Positions 41,521 through 51,259 of a stretch of DNA of 64,000 nucleotides are shown here, piece by piece. Position 1 is the stretch's first letter; every line of letters starts with the position of its first letter. This DNA is from Kitasatospora sp. SolWspMP-SS2h. GTDB lineage: Bacteria; Actinomycetota; Actinomycetes; Streptomycetales; Streptomycetaceae. The translations under genes and the position numbers were made by a program. The DNA is taken from the NCBI RefSeq assembly GCF_003259315.1, contig NZ_QLLT01000005.1, positions 1 to 64,000 on the forward strand, read 5' to 3'. The notes under the pieces were generated by a model. That model had not been told where the DNA came from, ran no database searches, and saw only the letters and a list, made by a program, of their open reading frames with translations.

Positions 41521-41760
41521 GGCGGTTACCTTCCAGCGGCAGGGCAGGGGCGCCCGCCGACCCCGACGGGCTACTGGAGGGTAACAAAGCGGTCGATCCC
41601 CGTACAGGAACGGTCGCGAAGGGCTCGGAAACGGCGGTCGGCGGCTCGGGACGACCCGGCCGCCGATCCGTTGTGGAGCGTCGTGCATGGCGAGCAGCGT
41701 GATGGTGAGCCGTGGGCGGCCGGAGCTGCTCGGGTGTCGCCCGCCCGAGGTGATGGGTCG

Positions 41761-41994
41761 TCAGGAACCGGCAGCGGCAGTGGCCTTGCCCTTGCCGCGG
41801 GTGGCGCCGCCACGGCCCCGGAGGTTGACCCCGGACTCGCTGAGCATGCGGTGGACGAAGCCGTAGGACCGGCCCGTCTCCTCCGCGAGGGCGCGGATGC
41901 TCGCCCCGGAGTCGTACTTCTTCTTGAGATCGGCCGCGAGCTTCTCACGCGCGGCACCTGTTACCCGGCTGCCCTTTTTCAGAGTCTCGGCCAC
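41761..41994 (-). CDS. Small helix-turn-helix DNA-binding protein
   Basis: A 77-aa protein. A basic N-terminus (AETLKKGSRVTGAAREKLAADLKKKYDSG) is followed by a resolvase/Hin-type HTH (about 27-50, GASIRALAEETGRSYGFVHRMLSESGV) and a basic tail (RGRGGATRGKGKAT). The combination suggests a small nucleoid-type or regulatory protein. It is conserved in Streptomyces, but I know no named function. I chose the GTG at 41994 because GAGGAGG lies five bases upstream. The 29-codon extension to 42081 has no ribosome site. Confidence 0.78.
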   Translation of the reverse strand: MAETLKKGSRVTGAAREKLAADLKKKYDSGASIRALAEETGRSYGFVHRMLSESGVNLRGRGGATRGKGKATAAAGS

Positions 41995-42391
41995 CCGTGC
42001 CTCCTCGTAGAGGTGATCGGTCAGATTCCCATGATCACCCATTGCCCCGTTCCTGGCCACCCATTCGACAAGGTCCGTCACGGGAAAGCGGGGTCGAGCG
42101 GTGGTGCGCGCTCCGCACCAGGGCGCTCACGGAGGGTGTGCACGCCCCCGCGCCGTTCGCTCTGCCGAGCGAATCCGCTGATCAGCCCGGACCGTCAGCG
42201 GGCAAACCGCGCGCTCCGACACGGAAAACGGCGGCGGTCCTCCCGGTGTTCCCGGACGGGACGGGGGATGAGTTCTCCTCGTACCGGCGACGGACCCCGC
42301 GTCTACGCGCGAGGTCCGTGCGGGGCCCGGGGACGGGGCGCCCGGGGCGGGCCGGACCGGGCCCGGTCGGCGGTGCGGGCCGACGGGCGGG
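41995..42391. other. Intergenic region between HTH and ABC-F genes
   Basis: About 400 bases without a credible gene. It carries a 7-bp inverted repeat TTCGCTC-TGCC-GAGCGAA at 42156-42173, a possible operator for the HTH gene. Toward the ABC-F end lies a G/C-rich stretch with a palindromic GACCGGGCCCGGTC that may act as its terminator. No promoter is clear. Confidence 0.45.
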
Positions 42392-43990
<1,599 letters not shown>

Positions 43991-44083
43991 GGCTGGGGTC
44001 TCTCCTCGACGTGGCTATGGCACTCAGCCATTGGTCCCAAGTCTACGGGAGGGCGGGAAGGCCTTTTCCGGGCCCGGTTCCGC

Positions 44084-44112
44084 GCCCGGCCGGCGGGCGG
44101 TGCCGGCCGGGC
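44084..44112 (-). terminator. Terminator of the secreted beta-propeller gene
   Basis: GCCCGGCCGG / CCGGCCGGGC, a 10-bp stem with a 9-base loop, 10 bases past the stop at 44123. Confidence 0.65.
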
Positions 44113-44122
44113 CCCCGGGGGG

Positions 44123-45037
44123 TCACTTCGCGCAGGACGGGCGGGCCGCGGCGAACGGGGCCCCGGCGGTGCCGCAGGCGGCCTCGCGCAGGCCCAGGGC
44201 GGTGTCGTAGACCCAGCTGCCGATCACCGGGCCGTCCTCGACCGAGACCCGGTGGCCGTCCAGCCGGCGCAGCACCACGTCGGGGCCGGTGCTGAGGAAG
44301 TTGTTGTGGTCGGTGAGCGAGAACACCACGACGCCGCCGGGCTGCTGGCGGGCCGCGGCGGCGGTGGCGGCCGGGCACAGCCGGGGCACGAGCACCGCGT
44401 CGTCGGTCTGCGCGGTGCGCACCGGGTCGAAGGTGCAGCCCGCCGGGGGGCGGGAGTTGAAGCGCAGGTCGCCGTCGCGCTCGCGGAAGCCCATCAGCAG
44501 GCCGGGGGTGACCACCGTCACGAACGCGTCGTTGACCCTGTCGTCGGACGGGTGCAGGGCGTCGGCGGCGCGCTGGAGCATGAGCTGCGCGCGCTCGTCC
44601 TCGGTGCGGGTGTCCGCGCCCGGCTCGCCGTCGGCGCGCAGCCAGTCGGCCAGGCCGGGGAAGCCGCGGTGCCAGCGCACCGAGTGGTCGGTGGTGTCGA
44701 CCGCGGTGACCATGCCGTCGTCCCAGACCACCACGGCGTCCTGGCCGACCCGGACCAGGTGCAGCGCGGTGGCGCCCTCGCGGCGGTAGGACCACAGCCG
44801 CTCGCCGGTGGTCGGCGAGTAGGCCTCCACGCCGGGGCCGACCTGGAGGTCGGCCTGCGCCGCGCCGGTCGACTGCGCGCTCACCGGGCTGGCGTCCGCC
44901 GCGCCGGGGACCACCCGGTCGCCGAACGGCTCGGGCCGGTTGGCGTGGGCCGCCGCCCCGGCCGCGAGGACCAGCAGAGCGGCGGCGGCGGGCAGGACCG
45001 ATCTCGGCGACAGGCTTCGCAGCGGGTTGAAGGACAC
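44123..45037 (-). CDS. Exported PQQ-like beta-propeller protein
   Basis: A 304-aa protein with an N-terminal signal or anchor segment (about 12-32, VLPAAAALLVLAAGAAAHA). Propeller-like strands follow (VEAYSPTTGERLWSYRREG, DAVVVWDDGMVTAVDTTDHSVRWHRGFP, GLLMGFRERDGDLRF). The blade pattern W(S/H)Y.. after Gly-Asp turns resembles PQQ-like repeats. Two late Cys (AACGTAG, RPSCAK) may form a disulfide. Function unknown. The start is GTG at 45037, 6 bases after TAAACT, a leaderless spacing. Confidence 0.8.
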   Translation of the reverse strand: MSFNPLRSLSPRSVLPAAAALLVLAAGAAAHANRPEPFGDRVVPGAADASPVSAQSTGAAQADLQVGPGVEAYSPTTGERLWSYRREGATALHLVRVGQDAVVVWDDGMVTAVDTTDHSVRWHRGFPGLADWLRADGEPGADTRTEDERAQLMLQRAADALHPSDDRVNDAFVTVVTPGLLMGFRERDGDLRFNSRPPAGCTFDPVRTAQTDDAVLVPRLCPAATAAAARQQPGGVVVFSLTDHNNFLSTGPDVVLRRLDGHRVSVEDGPVIGSWVYDTALGLREAACGTAGAPFAAARPSCAK

Positions 45038-45043
45038 CCGCGG

Positions 45044-45049
45044 AGTTTA
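45044..45049 (-). promoter_or_regulatory. -10 hexamer, leaderless spacing
   Basis: TAAACT on the minus strand, 6 bases before the GTG at 45037. Confidence 0.5.
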
Positions 45050-45186
45050 TCCGGCGGGTGCCGACGGGGGCCCGCGGTTTACCGGCCGCCCGCTCGGGCG
45101 TGTCACTGGTCCATACCTTTATCCGGGCCCGACACGACCCCGCCCGACCTGCGGGGCAGAGGAAGGGGCGCATGCCTGCGGCCGGT

Positions 45187-45192
45187 TAGGGT
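45187..45192 (+). promoter_or_regulatory. -10 hexamer of the metallopeptidase gene
   Basis: TAGGGT lies about 45 bases before the ATG at 45236, giving a short leader that contains an AGAGGTGAGA ribosome site. Confidence 0.45.
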
Positions 45193-45235
45193 ACGCGTGC
45201 GGCGGCCCCACGGACTGTTACAGAGGTGAGACGGA

Positions 45236-46123
45236 ATGCAGTTTGACGACGATGCTCAGCTCGACAGCTCACAGGTGCAGGACCGACGCGGCATCCCCGG
45301 CGGCGGACTGGCGGTCGGCGGCGGGGTGGTCGGCCTGCTCGGACTCGTCGTGGCGCTGCTGTTCGGGGTGGACCCGGGCATGTTCGGCGGCTCATCCCAG
45401 CCGGCCGCGCCGCCGGTCGGCCAGGCCACCAGCTCCGCCCAGCTGGCCTCGGCCTGCAAGACCGGCGCGGACGCCAACAAGCGGCAGGACTGCCGGATCC
45501 TGGCCGTGGTCAACAGCGTCCAGACCTACTGGCAGTCCGAGTTCACGGCCGAGGGCCGGGACTACCGCCAGGCGTCCACCGTGCTGTTCACCGAGCGGGT
45601 CGACACCGCCTGCGGCGCGGCGACCTCCGCGGTCGGGCCGTTCTACTGCCCCGGCGACGGCAAGGCCTACTTCGACCTGGGCTTCTTCGACGACATGACC
45701 CGGCAGCTGGGCGCCCAGGGTGGGCCGTTCGCCGAGGCGTACGTGGTGGCGCACGAGTACGGGCACCACGTGCAGGACCTGCTGGGCACCACGGCCAAGG
45801 TCGGCGACGACCGGCAGGGCGCCGACAGCGGCTCGGTCAAGCTGGAGCTCCAGGCCGACTGCTACGCGGGGGTGTGGACGCACCACGCCACCACCACCCC
45901 GCAGCCCTCCACCGGGCGGCCGCTGATCACCCAGCTGACCGACCAGGACATCGCGCTGGCCCTGGACGCCGCCGGCTCGGTGGGCGACGACCGGATCCAG
46001 CAGCGCTCCACCGGGCGCACCAATCCGGAGACCTGGACGCACGGCTCCTCGGCGCAGCGCCAGCAGTGGTTCACGACCGGCTACCGCAGCGGCGACCCGG
46101 CCAGTTGCAACACCTTCGGCTGA
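45236..46123 (+). CDS. Neutral zinc metallopeptidase (YpfJ family)
   Basis: A 295-aa protein. A short polar N-terminus and one Gly/Val-rich membrane segment (about 22-45) lead to an external metallopeptidase domain. The zinc motif HEYGHH lies in [17 protein letters not shown], with a downstream acid in [14 protein letters not shown]. Cys residues (ACKTG, QDCRI, DTACG, FYCPG, DCYAG, SCNTF) suggest disulfides. This is the family typified by E. coli YpfJ. Physiological substrates are unknown. The ATG at 45236 has a purine-rich site upstream. Confidence 0.92.
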   Translation: MQFDDDAQLDSSQVQDRRGIPGGGLAVGGGVVGLLGLVVALLFGVDPGMFGGSSQPAAPPVGQATSSAQLASACKTGADANKRQDCRILAVVNSVQTYWQSEFTAEGRDYRQASTVLFTERVDTACGAATSAVGPFYCPGDGKAYFDLGFFDDMTRQLGAQGGPFAEAYVVAHEYGHHVQDLLGTTAKVGDDRQGADSGSVKLELQADCYAGVWTHHATTTPQPSTGRPLITQLTDQDIALALDAAGSVGDDRIQQRSTGRTNPETWTHGSSAQRQQWFTTGYRSGDPASCNTFG

Positions 46124-46181
46124 CCGGCCCCCCGCCTGACCCGTTGGGGTGACATGGGGCATTTATGACGGTCCGTCAGGC

Positions 46182-46187
46182 TAGGCT
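46182..46187 (+). promoter_or_regulatory. -10 hexamer of the GH26-like gene
   Basis: TAGGCT lies 38 bases before the ATG at 46226, giving a leader of about 32 bases that contains a GGAGAT ribosome site. Confidence 0.5.
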
Positions 46188-46225
46188 CCTGGGGCCGGAA
46201 CCGACCCTGGACCCACGGAGATCCC

Positions 46226-47308
46226 ATGCGTCTCGGCCGCCTGACCCTGGCCGCCGCCGCGCTGCTGCTGGTGACCACCGCGAGCGTGCCCTCGGGCACG
46301 CCGCTGAGCCAGACCGAGCGCCACGCGGCGCTCTCCTCTGACGCCATCCAGCCGCGCGGCGCGGCGCCCCGTCCGGTGGTGCAGCGGGCGGTGCACGAGG
46401 TGCCGTTCGGCGCCTTCGTCGGCTCCTGGGACAGCTACATCCCGAACATCGCCCGGATGTCCTCCTGGCTGAACAACGCCAACCTCCAGGTCGGCCACAC
46501 CTACCTGGCGGGCAACGGCTGGCAGGACATCGAGGGCGAGCCGCCGGTGCTCGGCCTCTGGTCGCAGTGGCGGCAGTCCGACCCGGGGCGGCGGCTGGTG
46601 CTCGGCGTGCCGATGCTCGTCCCCAACGAGGGCAACGTGCCGGACGCCGAGGTGTCCCGGCTGCTGGCCCGCGGCAACCAGGGCGAGTTCGACCAGCACT
46701 TCCTGCGCCTCGCCCGGAAGCTGGTGGCCTTCGGCGGCGGCGACACCGTCATCACCCTGGGCTGGGAGATGAACGGCGTCACCTACACCTCGCGCTGCAA
46801 GCCCGACCCGACGGCCTGGAAGGCGTACTGGCGGCGGATCGTCGGCGTGATGCGCTCGGTGCCCGGCCAGCGCTTCTCCTTCGACTTCACCCCCACCCGC
46901 GGGCTGGACGCCATCCCCTGGACGCGCTGCTACCCGGGCGACGACGTGGTCGACATCATCGGCATGGACAGCTACGACCAGCCCGCGGGCGGGACCTTCG
47001 ACGAGTACGTCTCCGAGCCGTACGGGCTGCAGGACCAGGTGGAGTTCGCCGCCAAGCGCGGCAAGCCGGTGTCCTACCCGGAGTGGGGGCTGTTCCGCAA
47101 CGGCGACAACCCGGAGTTCGTCCGGCGGATGGTGGAGTGGATGCGCACCCACGACACCGCCTACCAGACCGTCACCGACTACTGCCCGCACGGCTTCTGG
47201 CAGTGCAAGGACAACCCGAAGTCGGCGGCGGTGTACCGGCAGCTGATGTCGGGCTCCTCCGGGGCGCTCGGGCCGGTGAAGGACTCACCGCAGGCGCCGC
47301 CGCGCTAG
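46226..47308 (+). CDS. Secreted glycoside hydrolase, GH26-like
   Basis: A 360-aa exported protein. The signal peptide (about 1-24) is followed by a TIM-barrel hydrolase. A likely acid/base Glu lies in VITLGWEMNGVTY, and a likely nucleophile Glu lies in VSYPEWGLFRNG, both in GH26/clan-A positions. Conserved parts include GAFVGSWDSYIPNIARM, FDFTPTRGLDAIP and DDVVDIIGMDSYD. GH26 enzymes cleave beta-mannans and related glucans. Its neighbours build an exopolysaccharide, so an EPS-processing role is likely. Its last 24 bases overlap the end of the convergent FemAB-like gene, and no terminator separates them. Confidence 0.88.
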   Translation: MRLGRLTLAAAALLLVTTASVPSGTPLSQTERHAALSSDAIQPRGAAPRPVVQRAVHEVPFGAFVGSWDSYIPNIARMSSWLNNANLQVGHTYLAGNGWQDIEGEPPVLGLWSQWRQSDPGRRLVLGVPMLVPNEGNVPDAEVSRLLARGNQGEFDQHFLRLARKLVAFGGGDTVITLGWEMNGVTYTSRCKPDPTAWKAYWRRIVGVMRSVPGQRFSFDFTPTRGLDAIPWTRCYPGDDVVDIIGMDSYDQPAGGTFDEYVSEPYGLQDQVEFAAKRGKPVSYPEWGLFRNGDNPEFVRRMVEWMRTHDTAYQTVTDYCPHGFWQCKDNPKSAAVYRQLMSGSSGALGPVKDSPQAPPR

Positions 47309-48460
47309 CGCCTCCTTCAGCTTCGGCATCCGGGTGCGCAGCAGGTGCACGGCGGCGATCCGGGCCCGGACCCGCAGGGCGCGGGCGGCGGCGGCGGGGG
47401 CGAGCCGGCCGGGGCCGAGCACCAGGCGCTGGTTGGACAGCTGGTCCGGGCGCCAGCGCTGCTTGTACGGCTCCTGGCCGCGCAGCAGGCTGAGCTGCGG
47501 GATGCCGGCCGCGCGGACCTCGTCCAGGGCGGCGCCGAACAGCAGGCCGGCGATGTCCAGCTTCTCCCGGAGCCCGGGGTGCGCGCCGTACATGTAGAGG
47601 CCGCCGAACGGGGCGCCGAGGATCACCAGGTTCACCGCCACCACCTCGCCGTCCAGCTCGAACCGGTGTATCGCGGCCCGGCCGGTCGCCACCAGGCCGG
47701 TGGTCGACTCGGTCAGGTGCTCGGCGAAGCGGGCGGTGCGGTGCTCCGGGGTGACCCCGCGGTCCTGCCACTGGAGCATGTGCAGGCGCAGCAACTCGCC
47801 TACCGTGTACGGGACTTCCTCGGCGGTCGCGGAGTGCACCCGCACCCCCGAGTTGGCGATCTTGCGGAGCTTGACCCGGCTGCGCTGGGCGGTCTTGCCG
47901 GGCAGCCGCTTGAGCAGCTCGTCCATCGGCACGGCCGGCAGGTACTGGCAGAGCGAGTCGGCGAACCGGTGCCGGCGGCCCCGCCAGTGCGCGTACACCC
48001 GCTGCACGGCCGCCGACGGGTGCACCTCGCGCAGTTCCAGGCTGTGCCAGGGGCGGCGCAGCGGCAGGGCGGCGGCCAGTTCGGCGGCGGCCCGGTCGGC
48101 GCAGTCGTCGTCGAGCAGGACGTCGGTGAAGTCGACCAGGCCCGCGCCCAGGTTGGTCAGCCCGCCGAACGGGCCGCGGCGGCGCAGCGCGGCGGCCCCG
48201 ACCAGCCGGCCGTCGCGGCGGACCAGCACCAGCACCAGCGCGCCGGGGCGGCCGTACCGGCGCCACCAGGAGCGCAGCCAGGGCGCGGCCTGGAAGGAGG
48301 TGGCGGTGGCGCAGCGGCGGTGCAGGTCGTCCCAGTCGTCGGCGAGCCGGTCCAGGGCGTCGTCGGCGCGCAGCACCTCGGCCGTCCAGCGCTCCCGGTC
48401 GGCGGCGTCGCGGGCCGGCTGGGCGGGCACCCGGAGGCCGCGCCGCTGGTGGAGCTTCAC
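47285..48460 (-). CDS. FemAB/GNAT-like acyltransferase of the polysaccharide cluster
   Basis: A 391-aa soluble protein with the acetyltransferase-like FemAB (CelD/BcsL) pattern: LDRLADDWDDLHRRCATATSFQAAPWLRSWWRRYG near the start, GGLTNLGAGLVDFTDVLLDD, and a C-terminal half with VKLRKIANSGVRVHSATAEE and HRFELDGEVVAVNLVILGAPFGGLYMYGAHPGLREK. Such proteins in EPS clusters probably add acyl groups to the polymer. The GTG start overlaps the Wzz-like stop by 4 bases. It ends the operon and overlaps the GH26-like gene tail to tail by 24 bases. Confidence 0.85.
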   Translation of the reverse strand: MKLHQRRGLRVPAQPARDAADRERWTAEVLRADDALDRLADDWDDLHRRCATATSFQAAPWLRSWWRRYGRPGALVLVLVRRDGRLVGAAALRRRGPFGGLTNLGAGLVDFTDVLLDDDCADRAAAELAAALPLRRPWHSLELREVHPSAAVQRVYAHWRGRRHRFADSLCQYLPAVPMDELLKRLPGKTAQRSRVKLRKIANSGVRVHSATAEEVPYTVGELLRLHMLQWQDRGVTPEHRTARFAEHLTESTTGLVATGRAAIHRFELDGEVVAVNLVILGAPFGGLYMYGAHPGLREKLDIAGLLFGAALDEVRAAGIPQLSLLRGQEPYKQRWRPDQLSNQRLVLGPGRLAPAAAARALRVRARIAAVHLLRTRMPKLKEALARRRLR

Positions 48461-49131
48461 CGGACGGCCGCCGGTGCGCGGGTCTGCGCGGCCGGCCCGG
48501 CCTCGGCCTGGGCGGGCAGCGCGCCCGCGTCGGCCCCGGCGGTCGCGTCGGCCCCGGCGGTCGCTGCGGCGGGGCCCGGCTTGCGGCGGGCGAGCATCAC
48601 CAGGGTGCCGACCAGCACGCCGGCGGCGGCGCCGACCGCGGTGTCCAGGCTCGCGGACGGGGAGGCCGGGACGTCGGGCTCGGCGGCGGGGGCCAGCGGG
48701 ACCAGCCGGACGCCGGTCTCCTTGCTGCTGGTGTTGCCGAACGCGATGAGCGACCTGGCGACCGCGTCGGCGTTCTTCACCGCCTCCTCGCCGCGGGCGC
48801 CGGTCCCGGTGATCTCGATCATCGGGGCGTCCGGGGAGGTGGTGCCGCGGACCAGCCCGGCCAGCGTGGTCACCGTGCGGCCGGTCTCGGCGGCGGCCCC
48901 GATCAGCACCTGCGGCTGGCCGGTCAGCCGGCCGTACGCCTGGGCGAAGTTGACGGCGGTGGCGTTCTCGCCGGGGTTGTTCGGCACGACCACCACGTAG
49001 GAGCTGGCCGAGTAGCTGGGGTGCGAGACGACGGCGTAGCCGGCCCCGGCCGCCGCACCGAGCGGGACGGCGAGGGCCAGCGGCCACCATCGGCGGGCCA
49101 GCGCACGGGCGCCGCGGCGTGGTTCGGGCAT
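48457..49131 (-). CDS. Wzz-like polysaccharide chain-length/co-polymerase protein
   Basis: A 224-aa membrane protein. TM1 (about 17-37, LALAVPLGAAAGAGYAVVS) is followed by an external domain with YSASSYVVVVPNNPGENATAVNFAQAYGRLTG, APMIEITGTGARGEEAVKNADAVARSLIAFG and a Pro-Ala-rich stretch. TM2 lies near 170-190. A disordered Ala-rich tail ends the protein. It has the two-helix layout of Wzz/Wzc-type co-polymerases without the tyrosine kinase domain. The start at 49131 has GGAG upstream. It ends in a 4-base overlap with the FemAB-like gene. Confidence 0.83.
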   Translation of the reverse strand: MPEPRRGARALARRWWPLALAVPLGAAAGAGYAVVSHPSYSASSYVVVVPNNPGENATAVNFAQAYGRLTGQPQVLIGAAAETGRTVTTLAGLVRGTTSPDAPMIEITGTGARGEEAVKNADAVARSLIAFGNTSSKETGVRLVPLAPAAEPDVPASPSASLDTAVGAAAGVLVGTLVMLARRKPGPAAATAGADATAGADAGALPAQAEAGPAAQTRAPAAVR

Positions 49132-49226
49132 CGGTGACTCCAGGAGGGTCGAAGGGGTGAACGGTTCAGTGCGCGGCCGGACGGCGCCCCGCGGAGCGGG
49201 CGTGGGTGCGGGCGCGGGCGCCGGGG

Positions 49227-50462
49227 TCAGCCACCGGGCCGCCGCCGGCCGGAGGGGGCCGCGGCCGTCCGCCGGGAGCGGCCGCGGGGCAGGGGGGCGG
49301 CGGGCTCCCGCCCGGTGCGGGGGGCGGCCGGGGCGGGCACCGCGGGGGCGGCGGCCGGCGGGGCGCCGACCGACTCGCGGTAGAGGGCGGCCAGGTCGGT
49401 CGCGATCCGGGCGATGTCGTAGTGCGCGACGGCGGGCGGGACCGGGAACGGGCCCGGCCGGGTGGTCGCCAGCAGGGCCAGCTCCCGGGCGTACGGCTCG
49501 GGTTCGGAGGGCAGCAGGCGGGCGTGCGGGGCCGCGGCGGCGGGCAGTTCGGCCAGCGCCGGACAGGCCGAGTGCAGCAGCGGGAGCCCGGCGGCCAGCC
49601 CTTCCAGGGCGGCCAGCCCGAAGGTCTCCTCGCGGGACGGGGAGACCAGGACGTCGACGGCGGTGAGCAGTTCGGGCACGTCGTCGCGCTCGCCGGTGAG
49701 CACCAGGCGGTCGCGGACGCCGAGCCGGGCCGCGCGGTCGAGCAGCGCGGCGCGCTCGGGGCCCTCGCCGATCAGCAGCAGCCGGGCGTCGGGCAGCCGG
49801 ACCAGCGCCTCCAGCGGGACGTGGAAGCGCTTGCCGGGCACCAGCCGGCCCACCGCGCCGATCACGAACGCGCCGATCGGCAGGCCGAGTTGGGCCCGCA
49901 GTCGGCCGCGGTGGGCGGCCCGGGCGGTGGGGGTGAAGCGGTACCGGGCGGCGTCCACCCCGTTGGGCAGCAGCCGGACCCGCCCGGCCGGCACGCCCCA
50001 CTCGCCGAGCACCCCGGCGACCTGGCCGGAGACCGCCAGGGTGGTGCTGCCGAGCCGTTCGGCGCCCAGGTAGAGCGCCTTGACGCCGCGCGAGGTGGGC
50101 CGGCCCTCGATCACGCCGGACTGCAGCGAGTGCTCGGTGGCGATCACCGCGCGGACGCCGGCCAGCCGGGCGGCGAGACGGCCGTACAGCATGGCCCGGT
50201 ACAGGTGGGTGTGCACCAGGTCGTAGCGGCCGGAGCGGATCAGCCGGGTGAGCCGGGGCAGCACCGCGAGGTCCCGGTTGCCGCGCATGTCGAGGTGGTG
50301 GACGGTGAAGCCGTCGGCGCGCAGCTCCCGGGCGACCGCGCCGGGGCCGGTCAGCGCGGCCACCTCGTGCTCCTGGTCGGCCGGCAGGTGCCGCAGCAGC
50401 AGGGCGAGCTGGCGTTCGGCGCCGCCCGCGTGCAGGCCGGTGACCACGTGCAGGACTCTCAT
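49227..50462 (-). CDS. Glycosyltransferase family 4
   Basis: A 411-aa GT-B enzyme. The N-domain has RVLHVVTGLHAGGAERQLALLLRHL and VHTHLYRAMLYGRLAARLAGV. The C-domain has VIGAVGRLVPGKRFHVPLEAL and the donor-binding EX7E-like region SPSREETFGLAALEGLAAGLP. A C-terminal Pro/Arg-rich extension (about 360-411) is unusual. It transfers a sugar from a nucleotide donor to the lipid-linked repeat unit. The ATG overlaps the deacetylase stop by 4 bases, with GGGGAG just upstream. Confidence 0.9.
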   Translation of the reverse strand: MRVLHVVTGLHAGGAERQLALLLRHLPADQEHEVAALTGPGAVARELRADGFTVHHLDMRGNRDLAVLPRLTRLIRSGRYDLVHTHLYRAMLYGRLAARLAGVRAVIATEHSLQSGVIEGRPTSRGVKALYLGAERLGSTTLAVSGQVAGVLGEWGVPAGRVRLLPNGVDAARYRFTPTARAAHRGRLRAQLGLPIGAFVIGAVGRLVPGKRFHVPLEALVRLPDARLLLIGEGPERAALLDRAARLGVRDRLVLTGERDDVPELLTAVDVLVSPSREETFGLAALEGLAAGLPLLHSACPALAELPAAAAPHARLLPSEPEPYARELALLATTRPGPFPVPPAVAHYDIARIATDLAALYRESVGAPPAAAPAVPAPAAPRTGREPAAPLPRGRSRRTAAAPSGRRRPGG

Positions 50463-51259
50463 CGGGGCTCCCCCGCGACGGCCTTCGGCGCGGACTTCGG
50501 CGGGGCCCAGCGCAGCCCGGTGACGGCGTCCCGCCAGCGGTGCCGGCTGTGCTTGGCGCGCAGCCGCCAGGCCCCGTCCCGGTCGCCGACGTAGCAGCGC
50601 GGCAGGGCGTGCCGGCCGGTCAGCCAGGAGTGGTCGATGGCGCAGGCGTAGTCGTACCCGGCGTCCCGGACCGCCCGGGTGGCGGGCAGGTCGACCGCGC
50701 CGTACGGGTAGCAGAAGCCGGTGACCGGGCCGCCGACCAGGTCCTCCAGGGAGCGCCGGCTGTCCGCGGTCTGCCGCTCCAGGGCGGCCGGGGACAGGCC
50801 GGGCAGCGCCTGGTGGCCGAGCCCGTGCGAGCCGATCTCCCAGCCGGCCCGGGCCAGTTCGGCGACCTGCTCGACCGTCAGCAGCTTCTTGCGCGGCCCC
50901 TCGGCGTCCCAGCCGTTCTCGCTGCCGAGCAGGTCGGGGACGACGTACGCGGTGGCGGTGAAGCCGTACTCGCGCAGCACCGGGACGGCGTGCCGGGCGA
51001 AGTCGGCGTAGCCGTCGTCGAAGGTCAGGCCGACCAGCCGGGCCTCCCGGCCGCGGGCCTGCGCGGCCAGCAGTTCGCGGACGCTGACGCCGCGCCGGCC
51101 GGTGCGGTGCAGCCAGTCCATCTGTTCGGCGAACCGCTCGGGGGAGACGGTGAGCAGGTACGGGTCCTCGTCCTCCTCTGCCACCGAGTGGTACATCAGG
51201 ATCCAGGGCGCGAGCCCGGGCGCGAGTGCCTGGGCCGGCAGGCGGGGATCAGCGGCCAT
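50459..51259 (-). CDS. Polysaccharide deacetylase (NodB homology domain)
   Basis: A 266-aa CE4 enzyme. The metal and base motif is VGLTFDDGYADF. The HxxxxH-like pair lies in GSHGLGHQALPGLS, and ATAYVVPDLLGSENG and FCYPYGAVDLPATRAVRDAGY follow. LMYHSVAEEDEDPYLLTV near the start is the usual CE4 entry strand. No signal peptide is clear. It probably removes N-acetyl groups from the polymer or its intermediate. The 5' end overlaps the flippase gene by 11 bases. Confidence 0.92.
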   Translation of the reverse strand: MAADPRLPAQALAPGLAPWILMYHSVAEEDEDPYLLTVSPERFAEQMDWLHRTGRRGVSVRELLAAQARGREARLVGLTFDDGYADFARHAVPVLREYGFTATAYVVPDLLGSENGWDAEGPRKKLLTVEQVAELARAGWEIGSHGLGHQALPGLSPAALERQTADSRRSLEDLVGGPVTGFCYPYGAVDLPATRAVRDAGYDYACAIDHSWLTGRHALPRCYVGDRDGAWRLRAKHSRHRWRDAVTGLRWAPPKSAPKAVAGEPR

